64,000 nt of DNA. It comes from Tuctoria greenei. Lineage: Eukaryota > Streptophyta > Magnoliopsida > Poales > Poaceae. The notes beneath the pieces are model-generated. The model saw only the letters and a program-made list of their open reading frames with translations. It did no database searches and was not told where the DNA came from. A program made the position numbers and the translations under genes. The DNA lies in the NCBI GenBank assembly GCA_036927565.1, contig JAYESD010000004.1, forward strand, positions 164,645,697-164,709,696. Reading direction: 5' to 3'. Shown here piece after piece: positions 1 to 10,656 of the stretch (positions are counted from its first letter, which is position 1; each line of letters begins with the position of its first letter).

Positions 1-2078
1 GAAGTTCACAGCTTTCTCAGCTTAGCGGGATATTATCGGAGGTTCATTCGGAGCTTCTAAAAAATTGCTAAACCGATGACGGAGCTGCGGAAAAGGGGAC
101 TAAATATATTTGGAGCAAGGCATGTGAAGATGCATTTCAAGCATTGGTGAAACACCTCACAACAGCCCCAGTGTTAGCTCAGCCGGATACGACCAACTCT
201 TTCGACGTTTATTGTGATGCGTCCGACATTGGTCTCGGCTGCGCGCTAATGCAAGAAGGCCGCATTATCGCGTATGGATCATGGCAGCTCCGAAATCATG
301 AGCAGCATTATCCAACTCATGACCTTGAGCTCGCTGCCGTGGTACTCGCTTTGAAAATGTGGAGGCATTATTTACTCGGAAATTTAGTGCACCTCTGCAC
401 CGATCACAAGAGCTTGAAATATATCTTCACTCAGAAGGAACTGAATATGCGACAACAAATATGGTTGGAATTGATCAAAGATTATGAGATTGAAATTCCT
501 TACCATCCTGGCAAGGCAAATGTAGTTGTCAATGCGCTGAGACGCAAGCCTCACGTCAATAATTTGTCCATTACCCCGATGGAATAGGACGAGCCAAGTT
601 TATACTTGGTTCCATATGGAGCGTTATATAATCTTGCTCTCATCCCTACTATACGAGAGGAGATTATAGAAGCTCAAAAGAAAGACATGGATATGTTGCA
701 CATTCATAGGAGAATGAAGAATGGAGAAATGAAGTGCTTCCAAAGTGATGAACATGGTACCCTGTTGTTCAAGGACCGTATAGTGGTACCCCGTGATATG
801 ACACTTCGGAAGAAAGACTTGGACGAAGCTCACTTGTCCAAGTACTCTATTCATCCTGCCAGCAACAAGATGTACCAAGATTTGAAAACCAGATTTTGGT
901 GGACAAGGATGAAAAGAGAGATTGCAAAATACGTGTCCGAGTGTGATATGTGTCGGCAGGTGAAAGCCGACCACATGAGAAAGACCGGACAGCTGCAACC
1001 ATTGAAAATTCCGGCGTGTAAATGGGAGGACATTAGTATGGATTTCATCGTCGGGTTACCTCTCACATTCCACAAGCATGATTCGATTTGGGTGATATTC
1101 GATCGACTAACCAAATCAGCCCATTTCATCCCTGTACATACAAAGTACATCGCCAAGAAGTATGCATAATTGTATATTGCAAGAGTCATGTGCTTGCACG
1201 GAGTTCCCCGGATGATTATTTCAGATCGCGGTGCGCTGTTCGTTGCTCGTTTTTGGGAGCAGCCGCACACATCATTGGGGACAATACTGATCCGAAGCTC
1301 CGCATACCACCCGCAAACTGATGGTCAAACCGAACGGGTGAATCAAATTCTTGAAGATATGCTACGTGCTTGTGCCATCCACCACGGTAAAAATTGGAAT
1401 GATCATTTGCCGTTGACGGATTTCTCATACAACAATGGCTATCAAGCTAGCATCAAGATGGCGCCGTATGAAGCTTTTTACGGCCAGAAATGTCGCACAC
1501 CACTCAACTGGTGTGAGTCTAGCAAGCGAGTTATATGCAGAATTGATCTTGTGAATGAAGCCGAAGAACGAGTGCGAATGATCCAAGTCAATCTCAAGGC
1601 TGCTCAATCTCGGCAGAAAAGTTATGCGGATAAAAGACGTCGACCTCTCCACTTCGACATCGGAGACCACGTTTATCTCCGTGTCTCTCCGATGAAAGGG
1701 ATTCATCGTTTCGGAGTGAAGGGAAAGCTTGCTCCATGATTCATCGCTTTGTAGTCATTGAAAAATGCGGACCCGTGGCCTATCGTTTGGAGTTACCGAC
1801 GTCACTCTCTGGAGTTCACAATGTATTCCACATTTCTCAGCTGCGGAAGTGTCTTACACCCTCAGCTGAAATCCGCACCGAAGACATTGAGGATCTCCAA
1901 CCGGATCTCACTTATTCTTAGTATCCGATCTGAATTATTGATGAAAACACTCGCACCACAAGGAACCGGCCAGACTTTGTACTTCTACAAAGTCTTGTGG
2001 AGCAACCATAACGCTGAGGAAGCAACATGGGAAAACAAGGACTATCTCCGATCATACTATCTGGAGTTGTTATCATAA
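1..2078 (+). pseudogene. gypsy pol 3' part: RT end, RNase H, integrase, chromodomain (broken)
   Basis: The first bases encode the end of RT (LAGYYRRFIRSF) followed by a TAA near 58 and a frameshift near 100. RNase H covers about 144-584, with DVYCDAS, the TDHKSLKYIF motif and YHPGKANVV. An in-frame TAG at 585 separates it from the integrase. The integrase zinc-binding part ends in CDMCRQVKADH near 945-975, and the catalytic core includes MDFIVGLP and ISDRG. An in-frame TAA at 1167 interrupts the core. YHPQTDGQTERVNQ marks the third core segment. A TGA plus frameshift at about 1737 precedes the VFHISQLRKCL linker, and another shift near 1960 precedes a chromodomain with YKVLWSNHNAEEATWE. With at least four nonsense changes and three shifts this copy cannot make an enzyme. 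Family assignment rests on well-known gypsy motifs. Confidence 0.92.
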
Positions 2079-2138
2079 CATATCTGGTAATCCTTTTACC
2101 TCTGTCTCTTTTATTTGTAATCTCGGGACGAGATTCTT

Positions 2139-2153
2139 TTAAGGGGGGAGGAA
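2139..2153 (+). other. polypurine tract of the gypsy element
   Basis: A purine run (tttaaggggggaggaa) sits directly before the LTR start TGTAAAAGCC. This is the usual second-strand primer site of an LTR retrotransposon and fixes the LTR boundary at 2154. Confidence 0.85.
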
Positions 2154-4724
2154 TGTAAAAGCCCTAAATTTCAAGGTACCAAAGTTCATATGGGAGAATT
2201 TAAATTTGGATGGGCAAAAGAAATAAAATGGCAATTGGGAAATTAAACCAATTCAAACTTCAATAGAAGGGATCCAAAAATTCAAAATTTGCTCGTTTCA
2301 AAATTTGTCAAAATAAAAATATGAGCTCACCATTAAATCCCAAATATTCCAAATAGCCTCTGTGCAAAGTTTCATAATTTTTGAAGCTCATTTGATATTT
2401 AATTCGGTGGCTCCATTGAATTCCATTCAAATTCAAATTTGAATTTGAGTTGTAACTGAAACTTGTACAAATTCGAAATCCAACTTCAGAATCTGAACCT
2501 ACACAATTGATTTGGCCTCTCTACAAAAATCTAGAATTTTTGGACAATTCTACGTAGGAGAATTGAAGTTGTAGAGGAGGATTAGGATAAAAGGGGCAGT
2601 GGGGCCCACTGGCCAGTGAAACACAACCGTGAGTGCTCTGTTTCACGGCTGTCCCCGCCGATCAATGCCGGGAGGGCATGCCACCGTGACAGGGACATGC
2701 AGAGGCAAGTAGCTGCGTGGCTAGATGACTCCACCTTCTTAAGGCCTTGCGGCGCCTCACCAACGAGTACACCACTCTCTGTTTCGCCAAAACCAATTAT
2801 CGTCGCCATTTCCGCTGCCTTCTCTTCCCCACTGGTGAGCACCTTGATCTTACCTCTTCTCTCCTCGATGCAAATAGGAAAGATGGCACCAAGACTATGC
2901 TCTATCATCTACACCTTTTAGATCATCCTGTTGTTCATTGTTTGGCCCGTATTTTGAAGTTCTGCCGTCGCCATCGTTGGGCTGCCGAGGATGTCGCCCT
3001 CTGTCCACCGTGGTCCCGACAGCCCAGGCCATTTCAAGCTTCGACTTCAACAGACCAGCTGAGTGCCAGGACACCACCTTGCTCACAGTAAAACCGTTCT
3101 TAGGTTCATCCTTTATCGAGCGCGAAATCTTATTTTCCTTTTTGGCATGCTTTTACCGTTCTTGCTAGGTTTACCGTTCAATTCATTTTCTAGATGTAAT
3201 TATCATCCAATCGAGTTACATAATAGTTTCCTGGCCTCCTTACGCGTCTACACGAGCAAGAACTAGAAAGAATAATTGAGGGACGACTATTATATGTCGA
3301 TTTTTGTAGCCGTCGTGAAGAAACCGTCGGCATGCCGTCGAACTCAGCGTTGTCGACCGTTCCACGATGTTTGCGCCTCTGTTTCATCTTTCCCATGATC
3401 CCAAGAATGTTTCCGATTGATTTATGAGGTGTTTGAGCTAAAGATACGGAGTTCCGACATGGCCGGAACCCTAGCCGCCGTCGTCGTCGTTGGGCAGCCA
3501 TTTCCGGCCGGCAACACGTCGATTCGACATCACCATAGTGTTCCTCGTCCCTTAAAATAGTTGGAGGGAGACTTCCAGCAAGGGAGACAGCTGGAAGTGC
3601 CGAGCCGGCGAGCTCGCCGGCGCAGCACCTCCGTGGCCGCGTCGCGCGTTGCGAGGAAGAAGAAGATCGCGGGCCCCACATGTCAGCCTCGGTGGTACTC
3701 GCTCGGGATCGGTTGTGGTTCAGATCTAATACGGGTACGCGGGATAATTCCGTGGCCCCCGGTGCGGCCCAGCGCTGATTGGCCCAATTCAAATAACTGG
3801 GGCCGGCCACTTTATTTAAACTTTTCAATCAAAAAATAATTCCAGAATTCAATCAAACTTCTAAAATCCATTACTCCTAGAATATTTGCTCAAAAATTTC
3901 CAAATAAATTCTGGTAGACTCATCTCAATCTAAAATTTGCAGTGGTGCCATTTGTTGGACATGAAACTCCCATAATTTTCATAATTAATTCATTTGAGCT
4001 AATTGCTTGGGAAATTAATTACTCCTGTTCTGTTAATTGGAAAATTCCCAATTTTTGTCAGGACACTCATAAAGATACACTTGATCTCCAGTAAAAATTC
4101 AAGTTAATTGGATTTCATTTACTTGGATGATCAAAGTTCCAAATCTCTATGTAGTTGAAAAATTGGGAAAAGTACAGAACCATTTTCAGATTTTCTCCCA
4201 AACTTGTAAAATCAGTTGTTCCCTGTAGGAAGCTTAGAGATTGTGAAACAAATTTTGCTAGAACCAGTGATACCCCCTCTGTATGGTACAACCACTGGTA
4301 GCCATGATGGACCTCCAGAATTATAACCAAAATTCAGAGAAGGCCTTTACTTGTTGGAATTTTAGAGGCAACAAGCTTCTTTGAATATCTCCAATTTTCG
4401 GTCCAGATCTTCCTCATAGCACCTAGTGTCCACTGTAAAAATCTCAAAGACAATTAAAATCATTTACATACCTAATCAATTTTAGTAAGATCTTTTCTGT
4501 AGTTTCTATATCACTCATGTATGGTTGTACTTTTGCATACCTAGGCTGAAAGTTTAGCTATGAATATTATCTTCCGCTGTATATTAAGTATTGTAAAAGA
4601 CTTACACTGTTTATATAAATAAAACTTTGTATTTTGTCGTATTCTTTTCGTGTGTGCTGTTGGATGCCGCATCGCACGACACCACCCTCGGCGATTCCTG
4701 GAATGTGTGGACCCGGTCCCCACA
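2154..4724 (+). repeat. 3' LTR of the gypsy element (LTR family A)
   Basis: It starts TGTAAAAGCC after the purine tract and ends CCCCACA at 4724, 2571 bp. The end is set by comparison with the inverted copy at 31589-50462, which begins TGTGGGG at its TSD. The two copies align through, for example, 2280-2440 versus 50040-50180 and 4300-4345 versus 48115-48165. The net length of the other copy is about 4 kb, so roughly 1.4 kb appears to be missing here, with the join near 4450-4570. ORFs inside it on either strand are not supported as genes. Confidence 0.85.
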
Positions 4725-4995
4725 AGAAAAACATCACGACTGGATTAATCGGTGTCAAAATATTTTCTATTTTAAAGTTCAGTTCAAAAAGAATGTAATC
4801 AGATGTTTGGTGCAATCAACCATCTTCAACCAATGGATCGATCTACGTTAAGGTCGTTGAATCTTTTTATTTAACCGCCTCCACTAGGTGGAGGGGTGGT
4901 GGTGGTCGAAGAGGTTAAATGAAGAGATGTAATAACCATAAGATGTAGATCCAATAGATGAAAATCTTTGATTACACGATTGCACCAAAACTTTT
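4725..4995. other. flank without recognisable feature
   Basis: Sequence between the LTR end and the first copy of the duplicated host block. It contains a short perfect hairpin around cctccactaggtggagg (about 4878-4894). I see no gene. Confidence 0.5.
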
Positions 4996-5860
4996 ATTGC
5001 ATATAGGGATGTCAATGACTCGAACTCGAGCGAGCTTGTCTTTCTGAGCTTGAGTTTCATAAAACACCGAGTCGATCTCAAGTCAAGCCAAGAATTCATG
5101 TACATACAATAGAATATACAAAATTTAGGTTAACAACTAATAATGTAGTAGGAAGGTGGACGATGTTGCACATTATTTATTTCTATCATATATAAAAATT
5201 GTGTCCCATAAAACATTTTTAATAGAATTATATAGTTTAGTTAATCATACGTACATATCATAGATGACAACAATAAATGAGCTTACTCGAGCTTTTCGAG
5301 CTTGAGCTCATCAAGCTCGTAGGCTCAAGTGTGGCTCATTTAGAATTGGCAGAATACTCAACTTCGTCCTCAAACTTTCAATCAAAACTCAATTTGGTCC
5401 TTGAACTTTCAAATGGGTCAATTATTTAGTCCATCAACTTCACGTAAACATTTCCATTCATCCTTAGTCTGAGTTGGACATCCACATTAGTATGCCACAT
5501 AAGCTATTATGCCATGTACATCATTTACCCTGGCCACCTCACTTAGAAAAAGATAATATTTTTTATCATCTTAAAAAATAACTAGCTAATTAATTGCGGT
5601 AGATTTACGTAGTTGCATGGGATATACATATTTCTTCTCCATTTTTTTGCAAAACCATCAAGTGATATATTCTATGTCATATTACATATGTAGAAATATT
5701 GTACAATGTAAAACTTTTAAGCCTAGGGAAGAGCAAACAGAGCAAACATGGAGGAAGAGCAAACTTTTAAGCCTAGGGAATAAAATATAAAATGAAGCTA
5801 CACGGCTGGCCGGGTACACGTATGGTCTGAGCATGTGTGCCGGTGCACCTTAACCCCCGT
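4996..5860. repeat. duplicated segment, block 1 copy (partner 8828-9700)
   Basis: A direct repeat of 8828-9700, collinear over about 860 bp with scattered substitutions. Shared landmarks are the CTCGAGC-rich stretch (5030-5330 / 8855-9170), the tract of tcaatcaaaactcaatttgg type, the paired aagcctaggga direct repeats, and the gaagctacacggctgg stretch. It belongs to a larger tandem duplication whose units end in exonuclease pseudogenes. No coding capacity is evident. Confidence 0.8.
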
Positions 5861-5900
5861 CGTGCATCCCTGGTGGTTGTTGGGAAGACAATTGGAGGCA

Positions 5901-6992
5901 GACCAGGATCGCCCGACGTAGTGAATTTTACCGCATTCGTGCAGTAAAGACTACATCCACCGTTTGTTTTGATCCGACAGCTGTACTTCCCAGCCATCCT
6001 CAACTGGGCCCAACAGAGGGGTCTGCCTGAATTGTCTCCTCTCCTATTGCCTGCTTGCTTCAATGTGACACGGAGTTTACTCTTACTGATACATACTTCA
6101 ACCATATAAATAAAACAAACTTCTATAATTGAGGACATTAGGGAGGGTTTTGAAAAATATTTGGCTATCAATTATTTCACGCATCTGTCGACAATCTTTT
6201 TGATATATCATCTTTGCAAATTAAGCGTTGATATAATATGGAAAGTATTATCTATTTTCACATTATTTATTTGCAATGGCTAATTAATAAGTAATACTTA
6301 TAATAAAAACTTAATCCTAACATATGACAAAATTAATATTTTTCTATAGTCCATACATTAATACACCATTACTTTGACTGGTTATTTTACAATAAACATA
6401 ATCTTTAGCAATTAATAGATCATCAGCATCGCTGAGCACGTGGTATTAGGTTTCATTCAGAGCATATTGGGGTTGGGAGGAAAGAGGTGACGATAAGTTG
6501 ATTTGCACGAATCTCAAAAGTAGAATCAATTATCACCTAAAAGAAATCCTATTTTCAAGAGTCTTAAATATGGTATTTCCTCATTAATTATTGCGGCCTA
6601 TACGACACTTCATTCTCCAGGCAAAAAAGAAAAAAGATTGTACTTCATGCTTATGCAAACAAGAAGCAATTAAAATAAAAACTCTTGAGTTCTTGTCAAG
6701 TTTACAAAATGAAAGCATCGGAACCCTCCCTAATGTCCTTGATAGTTAATGTGTTTTTGATCCTTTCAATTTGTTATAGAAGTTTGTTTTATTTAGATGT
6801 TTAAAGTATGCATCATTATATGCATGTAAACTTTCTCATGTTGAAGCAAGCAGGCAAGAGTTTGAGATACGATTTGAATGGACCCCTTAGATGGACAACT
6901 GGGAAGTACAACTGTTGGATCAAAACAAACGGTGGATGCAGTCTTTACTGCACGCATGCAGTAAAATGTCGCTATGTCAGGCGATCCTGGTC
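5901..6992. mobile_element. foldback-type element with ~250-bp terminal inverted repeats
   Basis: The left arm 5901 to about 6150 is the inverted complement of about 6720-6992. Both outer ends read GACCAGGATCGCC inward. Inside the arms, matching stretches include the tccaccgtttgttttgatcc segment, the cttgcctgcttgcttcaa segment and the aaataaaacaaacttctata segment. The core (about 6150-6720) is AT-rich with no ORF of note. Compared with the related units at 7645-7880, the element interrupts the sequence between ggttgttggga and tatgctctgat, which supports insertion. No clean target duplication was found. It could be a non-autonomous MULE or other TIR element. Confidence 0.7.
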
Positions 6993-7067
6993 CAGACAAG
7001 TATGCTCTGATTCCTAACCTCCAACTCCATCTAGGCTTCTGATGATGCAGGCGGTTCACCGCTAGAC

Positions 7068-7382
7068 TGTAGAAAGGATAAGCATGCACACATGTAACAG
7101 TCATTGTTGACTGTGTTGGTGTAACGTTAGCAGTCATTGTTTGACTATGTTGGCCTACGTTTAGTCATTAACGCTAGCCTTTGAATCTGTGTAGTGTGAA
7201 AGGGTTTAGTTTTGGTTTTACATTACACTAGGTAGCCTATATAAAGTGTATATGTGTTCCCTGATGAATACACAACAAACATTCTCCATGCACAATAATC
7301 TAGTAACCATTCTCTATACGGTATCACGAGACTAGTAATCTTTCCCTGCGTGCTTCCGCTTTCTTTTGCCGTGACGCCGTGT
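7068..7382 (+). mobile_element. short copia LTR remnant with start of internal region
   Basis: This block interrupts a unit that is continuous at 7800-7830 (cggttcacc...agac / aaaccaac). It contains a TATA box TATATAAA at 7238-7245 and, near its end, a degraded methionine-tRNA primer site (cggtatcacgag, 7319-7330; usual tggtatcagagc). After that comes the type of leader seen downstream of short-LTR copia elements. The right part of the element is missing. No target duplication is recognisable, so the insertion may have been followed by deletion. Confidence 0.55.
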
Positions 7383-7512
7383 ACAAAACCAACAAAGCCT
7401 CATTGATGAGCGGCATGCAAGTTTCTTGCTGAGAAACTGACTACGTGGGCGGGCTTAGGAATGCATGTTTCACAGGAAGGATGTTCTCTCATGGGTTTGA
7501 GGATAAGTGGTA

Positions 7513-7612
7513 CTCCCTCCATTCCACAATAATTGTTGTTTTGGACAAGATTTTTACTTCATTTTGAACTAAAAATCTTGTCCAAAACGAAAATGTTATG
7601 GGAAGGAGGGAG
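7513..7612. mobile_element. Stowaway-type MITE, 100 bp
   Basis: Terminal inverted repeats CTCCCTCC / GGAGGGAG (imperfect inward) with TA duplicated on both sides (7511-7512 and 7613-7614). The inner arms carry ttttggacaagattttt and its complement. TA target and CTCCCTCC ends are the hallmark of Stowaway MITEs, moved by Tc1/mariner transposases. The paralogous sequence at about 11455-11475 (gaggatagaataccatctagg) lacks it. Confidence 0.9.
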
Positions 7613-7674
7613 TATACCATTTAGGCAGCCAGCCGGAGGTTCGAAAGAAGCTACACGACTTGTCGGGTGCCCTT

Positions 7675-8138
7675 ATGTTCTGGGTGTGCCGGTGTACCTT
7701 AACATCCCGTCGTTCGTCCCCGGTGGTGGTTGGGAAGAGCCTTGCAGGTATGCTCTAATTTCTGTCCTCCAACTCCATCTAGGTTTCTGATGATGCAGGC
7801 GGTTCACCACCAGACAAACCAACCAAGCCTCGGTGATGAGTGGCATGCAAGTTTTTTGATGAAAAACTAACTGCAAGGGCTGCCCCTGCAGTCAGTTTTT
7901 CATCAAAAAAACTTGCATGCCGCTCATCATTTGCCCCCGGAGTCAGTTTTTCATCAAAAAACTTGCATGTCGCTCATCACCAAGGCTTCGCTGGTTTGTC
8001 TGGTGGTGAACCGCATGCGTCATCGGAAACCTAGATGGAGTTGGAGGACAGGAATCAAAACATACCTACAGGGGTCTTCCAACCACCACCGGGGACGCAC
8101 GATGGGGGTTAAGGTACACTAGCACACCCGGACCGTAC
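7675..8138. repeat. large head-to-head inverted repeat (foldback unit pair)
   Basis: Two copies of a ~240-bp unit meet near 7880. The left arm runs from the tgggtgtgccggtgtacc stretch to the tgcaagttttttgatgaa stretch. The right arm is its complement, ending near 8138 in cacccggaccgtacatgtgc. The right arm carries an extra internal direct repeat (7891-7929 and 7942-7979). Parts of the same unit also occur at 5795-5900, 6998-7067, 7383-7450 and 9627-9700. No coding sequence. It may be a foldback transposon or an inverted duplication of one. Confidence 0.75.
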
Positions 8139-8154
8139 ATGTGCTAGTGAAGAT

Positions 8155-8600
8155 TGAACTCAACAGTCTCACGGTTCATGGATAGAAAAAAGGCAGAAGA
8201 AAAAGGATGGCGTGCGTTTTGATCCATGAACCATGAGACTGCTGACTTACATTTTAATCGGCCAGTTCCTGATTCCGCTGATCTCTCCAGCATGCATTCA
8301 CACTAGCTACTCTCTGGTGGCTGGACCCAGGGTGTGCTGTGGCCCAACCGCCATACCCAGTGGGTGCGCCGCTGAGAAAAGTTGTTGTTGTACGTGGTGT
8401 TTGGTTGAGACAATGCAACTTGTGGTCATAATGATAAGAATTAAAAAATAGGAGTATATCAGATTCAAAAATCTTCATTACTTTCTTTACTCGGGGCTTG
8501 AACCCATCAAATTTGGAAACTCCTCCACTCATATTGTAACTGCATCAGTTATGTATCCACACCCATTTCAAAATCCAAACTAGAGGTGTAGAGACAAAGG
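8155..8600. repeat. duplicated upstream region, block 1 copy (partner 11860-12241)
   Basis: Collinear with 11860-12241. Shared landmarks are gagactgctgactt, ggctggacccaggg, gtgggtgcgcc, the gagaaaagttgttgttg stretch, tacgtggtgtttggttgaga, and the tcttcattactttctttact stretch. A short hairpin (cagtctcacggttcatgga at 8168-8186 with its complement at about 8223-8241) lies at its left end. The segment leads into the exonuclease pseudogene at 8628. It probably represents the promoter/5' region of the ancestral gene. Confidence 0.75.
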
Positions 8601-8627
8601 TTTTGCACAAGAGAGAAGTTGCGCCGC

Positions 8628-8822
8628 ACCGTGATCACCACCACAGTGATGTCCTCTGGCGAGGCCTTGGAGGATTGGCTCAACGAGGTCCTTTCCGTCC
8701 ACCGTTGGCGCCTTCACAAGTTCGTCGTCGGGCTCGACGTCGAGTAGCGCCCCAACTACTCCACCGACCAGAACCCCGTCGCCTGTTCTGCAGGTCTGCG
8801 TCAGCCGTCGTCGGTCAGCCCA
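8628..8822 (+). pseudogene. truncated WRN-type 3'-5' exonuclease pseudogene, copy 1
   Basis: It matches the first third of the longer copy at 24009-24602 (shared frame text VMSSGEA..DWL.EVLSVHR and VGLDV). Family members are small DEDDy exonucleases related to the exonuclease part of Werner helicase. This fragment keeps the first metal-binding motif as GLDVE, whereas copy 2 has GLDVQ. It is dead: an in-frame TAG at 8745-8747 replaces the expected Trp after the motif, a one-base insertion near 8785 shifts the frame, and homology stops near 8822. There the sequence passes straight into the second copy of the 4996-5860 repeat. The upstream 60 bp (ttttgcacaagagagaagttgcgccgc) also match copy 2. 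The truncation is therefore the junction of a tandem duplication. Confidence 0.75.
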
Positions 8823-8827
8823 ATTAA

Positions 8828-9700
8828 TTGCATCTAGGGCTGCCAACGAGTTGAACTCGAGCGAGCTTGTCTTTCTAAGCTTGAGTTTAATGAAACACCG
8901 AGTCGATCTCAAGTCGAGCTCAGAATTCATGTATATACAATAGAATCTACTAAATTTAGGATTTAAAACTAACAGAGTAGGAAGGTGGACGATGTTGCAC
9001 ATTATTTGTTCCTATCATATATAAAAATTGTGTCCCATAATACATTTTTAATAGAGTTATATTGTTTAGTGAATAATACGTACGTACATATCATAGATGA
9101 CAACAATAAATGAGCTTACTCGAGCTTTTCGAGCTTGAGCTCATCTAGCTCGCAAGCTCTTGGCTCGTTTAGTATTGGCACAATACCCAACTTCATCCTC
9201 AAACATTCAATCAAAACTCAGTTTGGTCCTTTAACTTTCAATTGCACCAATTATTTAGTCCCCCAACTTCACACAACCGTTTCACTTTCATCCTCAGTCT
9301 AAGTTGGACATCCACATTGGCATGCCACATAAGCTATTATGCCACATCATCTACCCCAACAACCTCACTTAGAAAAAGATAATAATTTTTATCATCATAG
9401 AAAATAACTAGCTAATTAAATGGGGTGTATTTACGTAGTTGCATGGGGTATACATATTTCTCCTCCATGTTTATTTTTGCAAAACTATCAAGTGATATAT
9501 CCTATGTGCATATTACATATGTAAAAATATCGTAAAATATAAAACATTTAAGCCTAGGGAAGAGCAAACAGAGCAAACAGGGAGGATGAGCAAACTTTTA
9601 AGCCTAGGGAATAAAATATAAAATGAAGCTACACGGCTGGCCAGGTACACATACGGTCTGGGTGTGCCGGTGCACCATAACCCCCGTTGTGCGTCCCATG
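8828..9700. repeat. duplicated segment, block 2 copy (partner 4996-5860)
   Basis: Second copy of the CTCGAGC-rich segment described for 4996-5860, in the same orientation. It begins inside the exonuclease pseudogene of block 1 and ends at the truncated gaagctacacggctggcc unit. It continues into different sequence from 9701 on, where block 1 has foldback material. Confidence 0.8.
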
Positions 9701-9706
9701 TCAACT

Positions 9707-9935
9707 CTATTTTTAGGTTTGATCAAATATATCTTTGAACAATGATTTACGTAATTTTGATCTGTTTTAACAATACAAGAATTGTACTTTTAGATTCGCA
9801 ATGAAAATATTTCTATAATATACAATCTACATGTTATTGAAGTTAATAAATTCCATATAAATCATTGGTCAAAGGTAAGTTTTACCAAAGCAAGAAATAG
9901 AGTTGAGTTGGGGCGGAGGAAGTATTATATGTTGC
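9707..9935. mobile_element. degenerate MITE-like element
   Basis: Weak terminal complementarity between tcaactctatttttaggttt on the left and aaatagagttga on the right. AT-rich filler lies between, and ggggcggaggaagta at the right edge resembles a Stowaway end. There are no ORFs. Boundaries are uncertain and it may be the remains of two small elements. Confidence 0.4.
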
Positions 9936-10146
9936 CGTTTTCCACATAAGGTTTTGTCCTTGAAGTCGTAGCCATTGTATAGGCGGCTGATGCGACAGGG
10001 CGCACCGAGCTTATATGCGCGCCAGTTACCGAGGCGCCTTAAATGTGCGCAGCGCATGCACCTCTTTGAATTCAATTGGATCAGATCCGCGTCCCATCAC
10101 CACTACTGCGTGCGTCAAGAGACGAACAACCAGGCTGCTACTACGC

Positions 10147-10153
10147 TATAAGA
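10147..10153 (+). promoter_or_regulatory. candidate TATA box of the small gene at 10226
   Basis: TATAAGA, 73-79 bp upstream of the ATG at 10226, preceded by GC-rich sequence (9980-10075). The spacing suits a TSS near 10180 and a short 5' leader rich in ct/cc, common in grass genes. Position is the only support. Confidence 0.4.
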
Positions 10154-10225
10154 TCACCCGAGCATGCCATCGTCTTCTCCGCACAGCCACTCTTCCTCTC
10201 TTCCCAAAACCGCACCAAGAACACC

Positions 10226-10656
10226 ATGGCTGACAAGAAAACACCGTCGCCAAGCCCACCAAAGGACGCCAAGGGGAAGCGTCCCTGGCCAGACTCCCCC
10301 TGGACAAGCAGTGGGCTCTCCGGAAGATGGCGTGCGATGTATTTGACAATACATCGTGCTCCATGCATCGCCTTGGGCTTGGTCTCCTTCCAGAGTATAC
10401 TACAATGGGGACCACGGGCCACTACATCTTCGGCATGACGCACTTGGCTGGTCGCCTCGATGTCCTCTGGGACACGCTGGCGGTCGAGCTCGGCGTCACC
10501 GGTTGCCACAACCTAGTGGCAGCAATGTCTAGGAAACTAGGCTTCCCGTCTCCGCCACGAGAGGCGCCCTCGTCTTGCCAGGAGCCCAAGAAGGAGTTGT
10601 AGGAGGAGGAGGAGGAGGAGAAGGAGGAGGAGGAGGTGGAGGTGGAGGAGAAGTAG
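10226..10656 (+). pseudogene. small host-like gene of unknown function, broken; acidic tail
   Basis: I do not recognise the family. ATG at 10226 has a good context (acaccATGG) and is followed by a Lys/Pro/Ser-rich start (MADKKTPSPSPPKDAKGK). About 10265-10290 the reading frame must change by one base to enter the frame that continues to 10600 (LPLDKQWALRKMACDVFDN, then GLGLLPEYTTMG and HLAGRLDVLWDTLAVELG). A TAG at 10600-10602 is followed in the same frame by a run of Glu codons and KEEEEVEVEEK, then TAG at 10654. That suggests the original protein had about 143 residues and an acidic tail. Codon use is GC-rich, unlike the AT-rich surroundings. It could instead be a real gene with an upstream short frame. 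No duplicate was found in the other block. Confidence 0.45.

Larger units (their letters stand above)
1..4724 (+). mobile_element. Ty3/gypsy chromovirus (Tekay-like), 3' part, truncated by window start
   Basis: The 3' half of a plus-strand gypsy retrotransposon. The order of domains is end of reverse transcriptase, RNase H, zinc-binding integrase, chromodomain, polypurine tract and 3' LTR. That order and a chromodomain directly before the purine tract fit the Tekay/Del chromovirus clade. The 5' LTR, gag and most of RT lie outside the window, so the 5-bp target duplication cannot be checked. The first bases after the LTR are agaaa. Its LTR family reappears inverted as a solo LTR at 31589-50462. 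Confidence 0.9.

Noticed and set aside
3190..3828. 212-codon minus-strand ORF in the gypsy LTR
   Set aside because: Lies within a noncoding LTR; the inverted copy does not keep the frame.
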